DNA from: SIG440 sp045586925
GTDB taxonomy: Bacteria; Bacillota; Clostridia; Monoglobales; Monoglobaceae
DNA length: 64,000 nt
Assembly: GCA_045586925.1 (NCBI GenBank)
Contig: JAZNBG010000012.1
Span: 168,501-232,500, forward strand
Direction: 5' to 3'
In this document: positions 35,352-44,479 of the stretch, piece by piece
How positions within the stretch are numbered: the stretch's first letter is position 1
How the letters are laid out: every line of letters starts with the position of its first letter
Notes under the pieces: generated by a model
The model's database searches: none
Told to the model about the DNA's origin: nothing
What the model saw: only the letters and a program-made list of their open reading frames with translations
Program-made: the position numbers and the translations under genes

Positions 35352-36354
35352 TTATTGCCTCCCAAAGCTCCACACTCATACACTGTGCAATTTGAGCATA
35401 GCTTATATTTCTTGATAAATATTCATTGTATTTCATTAAAATTTCAAGTAGTTTAACGGGTGTTCCTGTACGGATTTTGTTCCCAAACCCTATTATGTCG
35501 GATAGTTTGTCCTGATTGCTGATGCCCCGACCTTCATCCGATTGCTTTGCATACATAAGGTCACGAAACATCCCTTGCATCATATCCATAATCAGTTTGG
35601 TCTCGTCCTTGTTATGTTTTAAAAACAACATCAAATCGTAGATTGAACGATTACCCTTTCCTGCAAGTGCCAAAACCCGCAGATATAACTCATCCCTGAG
35701 TTTTATAACCTCGTCAGAACTTGCGAGTTCCTGTGCTCTGCCTATACAGCCACCGCTCATTGCCGCAAGAGCAGTGCTTTGCTCGTCCAGTTTTGGATAT
35801 GCCGATTTAAGATAATCTGCAATCAGGCTGTCTGCAAGAGGATAAAATTTAAGGGGTACCGCACGTGAAAGAATTGTTGGTAAAAACAAATTTGAGTTTT
35901 CAGCAATCAGTATAATGATGCAATAATCCGGTGGCTCCTCCAAAACTTTCAGTAGACTGTTCTGTGCGTAAACATTCATCGTATCAGCATTTGGCACAAT
36001 GTAAATCTTGCGCTCAGACGCAAACGGCTTTATATAAATATCCTTTTTCATATTACGCACAGTATCAACCAGAACATCTGTGGATTTTTTTGTTTCATCA
36101 TACAGTTGATTGGTGATAATCTGCACATCAGGATGGTTGCCCGATGCACACATCGTACAATTTTTGCACACACCACAAGGCTCGCCACCATCGGGGTTTT
36201 CGCAAAGGAGCAGTTTTGCAAACTCCTTTGCCATTGTCTGCCTTCCCACACCGCGGGGACCTTCGAAAATGTATGCGTGCCCAACACGGTTTTCGCTTAC
36301 TGAAACAGTCAGGACATTCTTTACTTTATTATGACCCCAAACGGCTGAAAGCAT
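35344..36354 (-). CDS. holB: DNA polymerase III delta' subunit
   Basis: 336 aa. Clamp-loader AAA+ fold: P-loop-like GPRGVGRQT, in which the usual Lys is Arg (delta' does not need ATP), a zinc module CGVCKNCTMC after a first Cys in LLCENP, and VLEEPPDYCIIILIAEN in the place of the SRC/sensor region. Loads the beta clamp with delta and tau. Followed by ricT with overlap. Confidence 0.92.
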   Translation of the reverse strand: MLSAVWGHNKVKNVLTVSVSENRVGHAYIFEGPRGVGRQTMAKEFAKLLLCENPDGGEPCGVCKNCTMCASGNHPDVQIITNQLYDETKKSTDVLVDTVRNMKKDIYIKPFASERKIYIVPNADTMNVYAQNSLLKVLEEPPDYCIIILIAENSNLFLPTILSRAVPLKFYPLADSLIADYLKSAYPKLDEQSTALAAMSGGCIGRAQELASSDEVIKLRDELYLRVLALAGKGNRSIYDLMLFLKHNKDETKLIMDMMQGMFRDLMYAKQSDEGRGISNQDKLSDIIGFGNKIRTGTPVKLLEILMKYNEYLSRNISYAQIAQCMSVELWEAIND

Positions 36355-36377
36355 TACCCTACCATCCTTTGTTTATA

Positions 36378-37760
36378 TTAAAACTTAATTCTCTCGCTTA
36401 TATATGCAACAAGGTCGTCAATTTTTACACGTTCCTGCTCCATTGTATCACGATGACGAACTGTAACAGATGCATCTTCCTCTGACTCAAAATCGTATGT
36501 GATACAGAAGGGTGTACCGATTTCATCCTGTCTGCGGTATCTTTTACCGATACTTCCTGCTTCGTCATATTCGCACATAAACTCTGATGCAAGCTTTGAA
36601 TATACCGCACCTGCACCCTCGGCAAGCTTCTTTGACAAAGGAAGAACTGCTGCCTTGATAGGTGCAAGCGCCGGATGAAATCTCATAACTGTACGGATAT
36701 CATTCTTCTCGGCATCGATAACTTCTTCGTCATATGCTTCAACCATAAATGCAAGTGTTACACGGTCTGCACCCAGTGATGGTTCAACGCAGTAAGGAGT
36801 GTACTTTTCGTTTGTTTCGGGGTCGTTGTAATCAAGCTTTTCGCCACTATGATTACTGTGCTGAGTAAGGTCAAAATCTGTACGGTCAGCAATACCCCAA
36901 AGTTCGCCCCAACCGAATGGGAACATAAACTCAATATCGGTTGTTGCATTACTGTAATGCGAAAGTTCTTCCTGCTCGTGGTCACGCATTTTAATATTTT
37001 CTTCCTTGATATCCAACGAAAGAAGCCAGTTTTTGCAGAAATCCTTCCAGTATTTAAACCAGTCAAGGTCTGTGCCGGGTTTACAGAAAAATTCAAGCTC
37101 CATCTGTTCAAACTCACGGGTTCTGAAGGTAAAGTTACCCGGAGTAATTTCGTTACGGAAAGACTTACCAACCTGACCAATACCAAATGGAATCTTTTTT
37201 CTTGAAGTTCTTTGAACATTCTTAAAGTTTACAAAAATACCCTGAGCAGTTTCAGGTCTTAAAAAGATTTCGCTTGTGCTGTCTTCGGTAACGCCCTGAA
37301 AAGTCTTGAACATAAGATTAAATTTTCTTATATCAGTAAAGTTATGCTTACCGCAATTGGGGCATTTTATGTCCTGCTCGTTGATAAATTCAAGCATTTT
37401 TGCATCAGACCAGCCATCAGCCGAAACGCCTGCTGCGTCTTCGATAAGCTTGTCTGCACGAAAACGAGTTTTACACTCCTTACAGTCCATAAGCGGGTCA
37501 GAAAATCCGCCGACGTGACCAGAAGCAACCCAGGTCTGTGGATTCATCAAAATTGCAGCATCCAAACCTACGTTATAAGGGCTTTCCTGAATGAACTTTT
37601 TCCACCATGCACGCTTAACATTATTTTTAAGTTCAACACCCAAAGGACCATAATCCCAAGTATTTGCCAGACCACCATATATTTCAGAGCCGGAATAAAC
37701 AAATCCGCGACCCTTACAAAGAGCAACTATTTTTTCCATTGTCTTTTCAGTATTTTTCAT
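36378..37760 (-). CDS. glyS: Glycyl-tRNA synthetase, single-chain type
   Basis: About 460 aa, the alpha2 dimeric class II GlyRS found in many Gram-positives, not the glyQ/glyS heterotetramer. Motif 1-like start (GRGFVYSGSEIYGGLANTWD), motif 2 GKSFRNEITPGNFTFRTREF, motif 3 GADRVTLAFMVEAY, then an anticodon-binding domain. Two start options exist: GTG four bases after AGGAAAGG, or the ATG at 37760 used here. The frame also runs to 37787. I looked for a T-box upstream and found none; a structured element lies there instead. Confidence 0.94.
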   Translation of the reverse strand: MKNTEKTMEKIVALCKGRGFVYSGSEIYGGLANTWDYGPLGVELKNNVKRAWWKKFIQESPYNVGLDAAILMNPQTWVASGHVGGFSDPLMDCKECKTRFRADKLIEDAAGVSADGWSDAKMLEFINEQDIKCPNCGKHNFTDIRKFNLMFKTFQGVTEDSTSEIFLRPETAQGIFVNFKNVQRTSRKKIPFGIGQVGKSFRNEITPGNFTFRTREFEQMELEFFCKPGTDLDWFKYWKDFCKNWLLSLDIKEENIKMRDHEQEELSHYSNATTDIEFMFPFGWGELWGIADRTDFDLTQHSNHSGEKLDYNDPETNEKYTPYCVEPSLGADRVTLAFMVEAYDEEVIDAEKNDIRTVMRFHPALAPIKAAVLPLSKKLAEGAGAVYSKLASEFMCEYDEAGSIGKRYRRQDEIGTPFCITYDFESEEDASVTVRHRDTMEQERVKIDDLVAYISERIKF

Positions 37761-37861
37761 TTTTATCACAAAGCCTTTCCTGCCCACTGAATTTAAATAA
37801 CTTCCGCCGTGAGCCTGCAGAATATTAAACGGATTTTGCTAAAATCCAAATAAGTACATAA

Positions 37862-38139
37862 TTAGCCTGAAAGTAGTTATCCGAACCTGCCTGAAAAAGG
37901 CGTAATTTCGGTATATTTTAGTTTGTCGTCTTTGGCAGGCATCAGCCTGTCTGTATCCTCCACACCAAAATCTCCTTAAAATTCCATACTTTTCAGGTCG
38001 GAGAATTTCAAGTGAGCTGATTTTTGTCTGAACAAGGCAAAAACAGAGCTAATCCTTGTTGGCTTAGCGAGTATTTTAACACAGTTCAGGCGGAAAGCAG
38101 CCACTTGAAATCAGGTTTGCATAACTACTTTCAGGCTAA
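37862..38139 (-). ncRNA. Structured RNA or MITE-like element with terminal inverted repeats
   Basis: A 278-bp segment bounded by 19-bp perfect inverted repeats (TTAGCCTGAAAGTAGTTAT at 37862-37880 and its complement at 38121-38139), extended by CGAACCTG/CAGGTTTG to about 28 bp. Inside are nested arms: TTTCAAGTG/CACTTGAAA-type with one mismatch, GTCTGAAC/GTTCAGGC, AACAAGG/CCTTGTT, CAGGC-ATCA-GCCTG and GCCT/AGGC. A minus-strand promoter (38145-38173) would start RNA right at its edge, and GGATTTT-AGC-AAAATCC follows its other end. An SD-led 28-codon GTG frame (37963-37877, minus) lies inside. Not RNase P, tmRNA, SRP or T-box by the conserved motifs I know. Confidence 0.6.
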
Positions 38140-38144
38140 GATAT

Positions 38145-38173
38145 AGTATATCATATATTCCAAAATTCTGCAA
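38145..38173 (-). promoter_or_regulatory. Promoter abutting the 278-bp structured element
   Basis: Minus-strand TTGCAG (38173-38168), 17-base spacer, TATACT (38150-38145). Expected start of RNA is about base 38138-38139, the outer end of the terminal repeat. It may also serve glyS. Confidence 0.65.
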
Positions 38174-38283
38174 GTTTTTTTGTAACTATTTTTTTGTTTC
38201 CCATTTTTACCTGTATGTATTGAATATTTGTCGAAAAATGTGGTATTATGTAGTATAGAATATATAAAGGAGGATTGCCGCAA

Positions 38284-39906
38284 ATGCACAAATCTGAACA
38301 CATTATTACATCAAAGCACTATCTTGTAATGTCAGCTTTGGCTTTTACTTTTGGCATATGTCTTTCGTGTATTCTGCACACCCGGCTTTTATTGGTTCTG
38401 TTTATTTATCTTATATTTGTTATCGCCGTACTGTCGTTAGTTATTGTTGTTATAAAACACTTTGACAAATCAAGGACTAAGATGCGGCTTAAACCTTTGT
38501 TGTTGCCGGCTTTTCTCATTATATGTGTCATTGCCGGGATACTGCGTATTGTATCGTCAGAATATCTCTTTCCTAACAAATTAAAGACATATGTTGGCGA
38601 TGAATTATGGCTATCTGGCACAGTATCGTCATCTGTCACTAAGACGGCAAGGGGATATTCATACTACTTTAACTTTGATATAATACAGGCAAATGATGAA
38701 TATATCCATCCCGAAACAATTGTTATGTACATACCCGAAGCCCGCGGTAAGCTCCTTTCCGAAGGTGACGAAATATGCTGCTGGACAAAGCTCAGTAATC
38801 CTACACGATATGACGACACTGACAACTTTGACTATTACACCCATCTTAGAGGAAGGAATATATTTTACATCGGCAAAACCGGCAATGCAAATAAAATAAC
38901 ACTGGAAAAACCATTTCATCCCATTACCTTTGTGAAGGATATTGGAAATTTCATTAAAAACAAAACTGTAACCGCATCAGATTCTATTGTTTTTGATAAC
39001 ATCAACCACGCCGCAATTCTTAAAGGAATTTTGGCAGGAGATAAATCAGGCTTTTCGGACAAGCTTTATGACAGCTTTTCAAACGCCGGACTTTCACACA
39101 TAGTTGCGATTTCGGGAATGCATTTGTCTATTTTGTTTTCTGTTTTATCATTACTGTTTTTCAAAATACGTACTAACAAAAAGGCAGCATACCTGATTTC
39201 AATACCTATAATTGTTGTTTTTGTTGCTGCCGCACAGTTTACCCCCTCGGTCTGTCGCGGTGCTGTTATGATGCTGGTAATGATTTTTTCAGTCCTTACC
39301 AATCTGCGGTATACACCAATCAATGCACTTTTCCTCTCAATTATAATAATAACAATGGTTGCACCATATGCAGTATTTTCCCAAAGCCTTATCCTTTCTT
39401 TTGGAGCAACTCTCGGAATACTTGTATACTTTGGATATCTTAACAACTTGCTTAAAGATTTTATTCCTGTTTCAAAAACAAACAAGAAAGCCATATACTG
39501 CAAAGAGGCCTTTTGTTCGTCTGTATCAATTTCAATTGCTGCCTTTTTAGGTACAGTATATTTTTCAGCATTGTTCTTTGGCAGAATTTCGTGGATTCAG
39601 TTTTTTACAAATCTGTGGGTTATTCCTATTGTTACCCTTACATTTTGTATGGGTTTTCTTGCCTGTGGTCTTTACTACATAGTACCGCGCTTTGCCACAG
39701 CAGTATTTTATTATCCATTAAAAATTTGTCTTGAAATCATTTTATCTACTGCCGAAACCTTTGGCAAGGACTGTTTTTCTATAAAGGTAAACAGTCAGAC
39801 TATGTCGCCTGTGACATTTGTTGTGTATATAGGCGTGGCACTTATAATCTACTTTATTCTTAAATATATAAATGATCTTAAATATGGAAAATCCGTTAAT
39901 CAATAA
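38284..39906 (+). CDS. comEC: ComEC/Rec2 family DNA-uptake channel, without nuclease domain
   Basis: 540 aa from the ATG at 38284, placed 9-10 bases after AAGGAGG. N-terminal membrane helices, an OB-like extracytoplasmic domain (about 100-190), then the Competence domain with HIVAISGMHLSILFSVLS and SVCRGAVMMLVMIF. In Bacillus ComEC (about 776 aa) a metallo-beta-lactamase nuclease domain follows; here the protein ends soon after the last membrane helices. It should form the channel for single-stranded DNA entry. Monocistronic, between the structured element and murD. Confidence 0.88.
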   Translation: MHKSEHIITSKHYLVMSALAFTFGICLSCILHTRLLLVLFIYLIFVIAVLSLVIVVIKHFDKSRTKMRLKPLLLPAFLIICVIAGILRIVSSEYLFPNKLKTYVGDELWLSGTVSSSVTKTARGYSYYFNFDIIQANDEYIHPETIVMYIPEARGKLLSEGDEICCWTKLSNPTRYDDTDNFDYYTHLRGRNIFYIGKTGNANKITLEKPFHPITFVKDIGNFIKNKTVTASDSIVFDNINHAAILKGILAGDKSGFSDKLYDSFSNAGLSHIVAISGMHLSILFSVLSLLFFKIRTNKKAAYLISIPIIVVFVAAAQFTPSVCRGAVMMLVMIFSVLTNLRYTPINALFLSIIIITMVAPYAVFSQSLILSFGATLGILVYFGYLNNLLKDFIPVSKTNKKAIYCKEAFCSSVSISIAAFLGTVYFSALFFGRISWIQFFTNLWVIPIVTLTFCMGFLACGLYYIVPRFATAVFYYPLKICLEIILSTAETFGKDCFSIKVNSQTMSPVTFVVYIGVALIIYFILKYINDLKYGKSVNQ

Positions 39907-39922
39907 ACGATTAACGGATTTT
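39888..39922. terminator. Bidirectional terminator between comEC and murD
   Basis: AAAATCCGTTAATC (39888-39901) pairs perfectly with GATTAACGGATTTT (39909-39922); it spans the comEC stop and lies just after the murD stop on the other strand. Confidence 0.85.
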
Positions 39923-39925
39923 AAG

Positions 39926-41287
39926 TTAGAACTCATTTACTATTCTTTTAAAGGTGTTGCCACGTTCTTCAAAGTTTTTAAACAAGTCAAAGCTGGCACA
40001 AGCGGGAGATAACATCACCACATCGCCCTTTTCTGCAATATCCCGTGCGGTGTTTATCGCTGTTTCAAATTCGCTTTCACGATAAATGGTCAACCCGTCA
40101 TAATTTTTTGCCTTCTTAACCGCGGCCTCGATTTTATCTGAGGTTGCCCCCACCAGAACAAGCTTTTTAACGTGTTTGTTAATAACATCTCCAAATTCGT
40201 CAAATGGAATTTTTTTGTCATAGCCCCCGGCAATAAGAATTACCTTTTCATCAAATGCATTAAGACCCGCCGTTGTTCGAGCCGGGCTGCTGGCGATTGA
40301 ATCATTATAATATCTAACACCATCAAGTTCACGTATAAGCTCGATTCTGTGTGGAACTCCACCGAAATTCTTTGCGACAGTTTCAACAGTTTCTTTTGAC
40401 ACATAATCCCGTGTTGCAGCAATTGCCGCCATATAGTTTTCGACATTATGAATTCCGGGGATTAGGATATCGCTGGTATTTATTATTTTTTCGTCACCGT
40501 AAAAAATGCTGTCGCCCTGCAAATATACAAGAGCATCACCCTGCGATGAAAAACTTCTCCATTCGCCTTTTGCATCCTGACCAATTTTACTTGTAATATC
40601 GTTTGCCAGATTTGTCACAAGAACAGAATTCTTATCCTGATATTTCATTATGTTTTTCTTTGCTTCAATATATTCATCAAAATCCTTGTGCCAATCAAGA
40701 TGGTTGGGCGTCACATTTGTTATAACTGCCACCTTGGGACTTTTTTCCATTGAGAACAGCTGAAAACTAGAAAGCTCTAAAACCGCCTTGTCTTCTGCCT
40801 TAATATGTTCAAGCTCCGCAACAAGAGGCTTGCCTATGTTACCGCCAATGTGACATGTATACCCTTGTGTTTTAAGCATTTCGCCTATAAGAGTTGTGGT
40901 TGTGGTCTTGCCGTCACTGCCGGTAACTGCAATAATTTCACAAGGACAAAGTTCAAAAAACAGCTCCATTTCAGAGGTTACTTCAATTTCCTTTTCTTTT
41001 GCCGTCAAAAGTTCAGGCACATCTCCACGAAGTCCGGGGGTTTTAAAAATAACCTCGCACCCTTCAGGAATGTTTTTAAGATAATCTTCTCCCAGTACAA
41101 AATGAGCACCCAAATCAGAAAGCTCGGTATACACCTCGCCAAGAGCCTTAGCATCCTTCTTATCGTGAGCAGTAACACTTGCACCGCCTTCAATCAAAAA
41201 GCGTATAAGAGGTACGTTACTTACTCCAATACCGATTACCGAAATTTTTCTATCTTTTAAGGATTTTTTATATTCAAATACATCCAT
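39926..41287 (-). CDS. murD: UDP-N-acetylmuramoylalanine--D-glutamate ligase
   Basis: 453 aa. Adds D-glutamate to UDP-MurNAc-L-Ala in peptidoglycan synthesis. N-terminal Rossmann-like domain (VIGIGVSNVPLIRFLIEGGA), central ATPase with GSDGKTTTT, PNHLDWH and a metal-binding region, and the C-terminal ligase domain (PHRIELIRELDGVRYYNDSI, LSPACASFDLF). Not in a mur/fts cluster here; it has its own promoter and a long hairpin-rich leader. Confidence 0.95.
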   Translation of the reverse strand: MDVFEYKKSLKDRKISVIGIGVSNVPLIRFLIEGGASVTAHDKKDAKALGEVYTELSDLGAHFVLGEDYLKNIPEGCEVIFKTPGLRGDVPELLTAKEKEIEVTSEMELFFELCPCEIIAVTGSDGKTTTTTLIGEMLKTQGYTCHIGGNIGKPLVAELEHIKAEDKAVLELSSFQLFSMEKSPKVAVITNVTPNHLDWHKDFDEYIEAKKNIMKYQDKNSVLVTNLANDITSKIGQDAKGEWRSFSSQGDALVYLQGDSIFYGDEKIINTSDILIPGIHNVENYMAAIAATRDYVSKETVETVAKNFGGVPHRIELIRELDGVRYYNDSIASSPARTTAGLNAFDEKVILIAGGYDKKIPFDEFGDVINKHVKKLVLVGATSDKIEAAVKKAKNYDGLTIYRESEFETAINTARDIAEKGDVVMLSPACASFDLFKNFEERGNTFKRIVNEF

Positions 41288-41516
41288 AATTTCTTGCTCC
41301 TTTTAAAAGATTATAACAAGTGTCCTTTGACGAAATAGCGTGTTTGCGCTATTTCGCAACAGCAGAATAACTGCTGTTGCGAAAATTATTTTATAAAATA
41401 ATTTTCGAGGACCTTGTTGCAATCATGCGTGGCTTTCAAGCTGTTTGCTTGAAAGTTGCGAAAGTTCCTTCCGCTTAAAACGGCATTCTGCCGTTTCCAC
41501 GATAATGATTATTCTA
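41288..41516 (-). promoter_or_regulatory. Hairpin-array leader of murD
   Basis: Five near-perfect hairpins follow one another: CGAAATAGCG/CGCTATTTCG (41331-41356), CGCAACAGCAG/CTGCTGTTGCG (41355-41381), a 28-bp palindrome at 41380-41407, CTTTCAAGC/GCTTGAAAG (41433-41455) and AAACGGCA/TGCCGTTT (41478-41496). The first three are enclosed by AACAAG(TG)TCC pairing with GGACCTTGTT. With the promoter at 41511-41539 they would form the 5' untranslated region of murD. Confidence 0.6.
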
Positions 41517-41539
41517 AAAACATTTCATCAATAGTTAAA
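41511..41539 (-). promoter_or_regulatory. Candidate promoter of murD
   Basis: Minus-strand TTTAAC (41539-41534), 17-base spacer, TAGAAT (41516-41511), between the ispH-S1 terminator and the hairpin array. Confidence 0.55.
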
Positions 41540-41542
41540 GAA

Positions 41543-41578
41543 ACTAAGGCGGTTATCACAAAGATTAACCGCCTTAGT
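41543..41578 (-). terminator. Terminator of the cmk-plsC-ispH unit
   Basis: ACTAAGGCGGTTA (41543-41555) pairs perfectly with TAACCGCCTTAGT (41566-41578); on the minus strand TTCTTTAA follows. Confidence 0.8.
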
Positions 41579-41594
41579 AGAATTTAGTTCATAA

Positions 41595-43883
41595 TTATTC
41601 AGCGTCAAGAATGTCGCCCAGAGTAAATGAACCTTCCTCTGTGTATGATTCGTCAGCTTTTGCTTCCTCTTCTTCAGCCTTTTCAGCTTCTGCTACATAG
41701 TCAGGAAGAAGAACCTTTCTTGAAAGACCAATCTGCTTTGTATCGTTGTTGATTTCAGTAACCTGAACTTCAACCTCGTCACCGATGTTAAGAACATCTG
41801 ATGGCTTTTCAATTCTTGCGTTTGCAATCTGTGAAATATGGATAAGACCATCTACAAAAGGAGCAACTTCTGCAAATGCACCGAAGGGCAGAATGCGAAC
41901 AACCTTACACTTGATATTGTCACCAACCTTAAGGTCTTTGGTAGCCTGATACCAAGGGCTGTCTTCTTCCTTCTTGTGACCAAGAGAAATCTTCTTAGCC
42001 TCAACATCAACATCCTTAATATAAACCTCAAGAGTATCGCCAACAGCAACTACTTCTGACGGATGCTTGATTCTTGCCCAAGAAAGTTCTGATACGTGTA
42101 CAAGACCGTCTACGCCGCCAAGGTCAACAAATGCACCAAATGCAGTAATTGACTTAACTGTACCACTGTATGTCTTTCCAACCTCAAGTGATGCCCAGAA
42201 AGCAGCCTCTCTTGCCTTTTTGTCAGCTTCAAGTTCTTTAACAAGAGAAATCTTTCCTGTTTCCTTGTCCATATCCTTAATATATACATCTATAGAATCG
42301 CCAACCTTAACCACTTCTGACGGATGGTTAATGCGAGCATCTGAAAGCTCTGAAATATGAACAAGACCATCTACACCGCCAAGGTCAACGAATGCACCAA
42401 ACTTGGTAAGCGACTTAACTGTACCTGTATATTTCTTGTTAACCTCTGCTGCTGCCCAGAATTCTTCAGCCTTTTTAGCACTGATTTCCTTTGCAACAGA
42501 CTTGATTGAGCCTACAACTCTCAAACGACCTCTGCGGTCTTTGTCCATCTTTATAATTCTAAATGAAACTTCGGTGTTAAGAAGTGAACCGAGATCTTCA
42601 ACAAAGCGTTCAGCAGCCTCTGATGCAGGGATAAATACTCTAATACCCTTTGCAATAGTAACAATACCGCCTTTAACAAGCTCTACAATTCTGCCGTTTA
42701 GAACTGTTCCTGCTTCGAAATCTTCGCGAAGCTCCTGCAAGCCCTTTTCTGCATCGATTTTCTTCTTTGAAAGTGTAACAACGCCGTCACGGTCGCTTAC
42801 GTGAACAACAAAAACGTCAACCTCGTCGCCAACCTTTACCAAAGATTTAAGGTCAGCTGTTGGATCGTTTGTCATTTCGTTTGCGGGTATAACGCCGTCA
42901 TACTTACCGTCAATGTCCACCTGTACCTCTGTAGGGGTAATTCCGATAACTACACCTTTAACAATATCGCCTGTTGTTAAGGGCTTTAAAGTTTCTTCCA
43001 ATGCCTCTGCAAAGTTCATTTCATTTGTAATTTCCGCCATGGTTAATTTTGCCTCCTTGATTACCTTATCCGGAGTGGATGCTCCGGCGGTAATGCCTAC
43101 TTTTTTTAATTTTTTATTTTTTAACAAATGAGCAAGCTCATTTAATTCTTTTGCATTTTCAACTTTATATGTGTCACTGCAACCCTCGCAACAAATCTCA
43201 TACAGTTTTTCAGTGTTTGAGCTGTTTCTGCCTCCAAACACAAGCATCACGTCACATTCCTCAGAAAGTTTTTTTGCTGCAAGCTGTCTTTCTTCGGTTG
43301 CACTACATATTGTATCAAAAAAATTCACATTTGTAAAATGTTTTTTTAAATTTTTTTCAATTTTTTTTACTTTTTCTTTCCGCATAGTAGTTTGAGCCAC
43401 TAAACTAAGCGGATTTTCGCTATTTTTTTGCAGAATTTCATCATAATTTTCATCTGCACCGATAATAATTGCAGAGTTCTGACACCAACCATTTATACCC
43501 TTGACCTCAGGGTGATTTTTGTCGCCAGCAATCACAATCTGCCGCCCCTTGGAATATTCCTCTTTAACAATAGTGTGAATTCGTTTCACAAAGGGACAGG
43601 TAGCATCAATTATCTGCGTCTCTTTTTCTGTCAGGATATTCTGCTCGGTCTCGGATATTCCGTGAGCACGTATTATCACTACGGACCCTTTTGGTATATC
43701 GTGTATATTTTCAATACAGCAAACACCCATACCCTCAAGGTCGGCAGTTACATCACGGTTGTGTATCAACATACCATATGTGCAAATATTTTTGCCAGCA
43801 CCTTTTGCAGTATCATATGCAATTTTCACGGCACGATCCACACCAAAACAGAACCCCGCCTTATCGGCAATTTTAATTTCCAT
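41595..43883 (-). CDS. ispH: IspH-ribosomal protein S1 fusion
   Basis: 762 aa from the ATG at 43883 (GGAG about 9 bases upstream; the frame opens at 43910). Residues 1-280 are 4-hydroxy-3-methylbut-2-enyl diphosphate reductase, the last step of the MEP isoprenoid pathway, with iron-sulfur cysteines in AGFCFGVDRA, DATCPFV and TICSATEERQ. The rest is about five S1 RNA-binding domains; the third to fifth repeat GTVKSLTKFGAFVDLGG-type cores. This fusion is known in Clostridia. It overlaps plsC by 11 bases. Confidence 0.95.
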   Translation of the reverse strand: MEIKIADKAGFCFGVDRAVKIAYDTAKGAGKNICTYGMLIHNRDVTADLEGMGVCCIENIHDIPKGSVVIIRAHGISETEQNILTEKETQIIDATCPFVKRIHTIVKEEYSKGRQIVIAGDKNHPEVKGINGWCQNSAIIIGADENYDEILQKNSENPLSLVAQTTMRKEKVKKIEKNLKKHFTNVNFFDTICSATEERQLAAKKLSEECDVMLVFGGRNSSNTEKLYEICCEGCSDTYKVENAKELNELAHLLKNKKLKKVGITAGASTPDKVIKEAKLTMAEITNEMNFAEALEETLKPLTTGDIVKGVVIGITPTEVQVDIDGKYDGVIPANEMTNDPTADLKSLVKVGDEVDVFVVHVSDRDGVVTLSKKKIDAEKGLQELREDFEAGTVLNGRIVELVKGGIVTIAKGIRVFIPASEAAERFVEDLGSLLNTEVSFRIIKMDKDRRGRLRVVGSIKSVAKEISAKKAEEFWAAAEVNKKYTGTVKSLTKFGAFVDLGGVDGLVHISELSDARINHPSEVVKVGDSIDVYIKDMDKETGKISLVKELEADKKAREAAFWASLEVGKTYSGTVKSITAFGAFVDLGGVDGLVHVSELSWARIKHPSEVVAVGDTLEVYIKDVDVEAKKISLGHKKEEDSPWYQATKDLKVGDNIKCKVVRILPFGAFAEVAPFVDGLIHISQIANARIEKPSDVLNIGDEVEVQVTEINNDTKQIGLSRKVLLPDYVAEAEKAEEEEAKADESYTEEGSFTLGDILDAE

Positions 43884-44475
43884 ATACTTTTGCTCCTGCA
43901 AGCTCCGCAATTTTGGGCATCAGCAGTTCGTTTGTAACCTGCTGAAGTGCTTCGGAGTTTAACTTTTTGTCATAATATTCCGAAAAATCTATGTATTCTC
44001 CCACAGTAAGCTTCACCTTGCCGCGGAATTTATAATCAGATTGTATGCCAACAGGCAAAAATCCTACTCCTCCCTTAGCCGCAATCATCGCTGCCCCTTG
44101 CTTGCCTTCGCCTAAGATACCCGGAGTTTTAACACGTTTGCCTTCGGGAAACATAGTAAGAGAATTACCATCTTTCAAAATCTTTATTGCCTGCTTTACA
44201 GCCGCAATATCATTGCCGCTGCGCTTTACCGGAAATGCACCAAATGCCTTGATAACACTTGACACAACCGGAACCTTAAACAGACTTTCTTTTGCCATAT
44301 ATGCCATATTATCAACTGGCAAAAAAGCCGCAACAAGCGGTGGGTCAAAATTGCTGAGATGATTTGGGACAACCAGAAAATTCTTATCCGTCGGGATATT
44401 TTCCAGCCCTTCAATATCTAATTTGAACAAAAACCGATAAATGCCTCTGACCATCTTCAATATAAAGTTTTTCAT
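43873..44475 (-). CDS. plsC: 1-acyl-sn-glycerol-3-phosphate acyltransferase
   Basis: 200 aa. Makes phosphatidic acid from lysophosphatidic acid at the membrane. The acyltransferase motifs are NHLSNFDPP (HX4D), a middle GAFPVKRSGND block and the glycerophosphate-binding FPEGKR. An N-terminal amphipathic region precedes them. It lies 4 bases after cmk and overlaps ispH, the usual cmk-plsC-ispH order of Clostridia. Confidence 0.93.
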   Translation of the reverse strand: MKNFILKMVRGIYRFLFKLDIEGLENIPTDKNFLVVPNHLSNFDPPLVAAFLPVDNMAYMAKESLFKVPVVSSVIKAFGAFPVKRSGNDIAAVKQAIKILKDGNSLTMFPEGKRVKTPGILGEGKQGAAMIAAKGGVGFLPVGIQSDYKFRGKVKLTVGEYIDFSEYYDKKLNSEALQQVTNELLMPKIAELAGAKVYGN

Positions 44476-44479
44476 CTGC

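Noticed and set aside
37760..38140. T-box riboswitch expected before glyS
   Set aside because: The conserved TGGNACCGCG box and its partner are absent; the segment is instead the inverted-repeat-bounded element.
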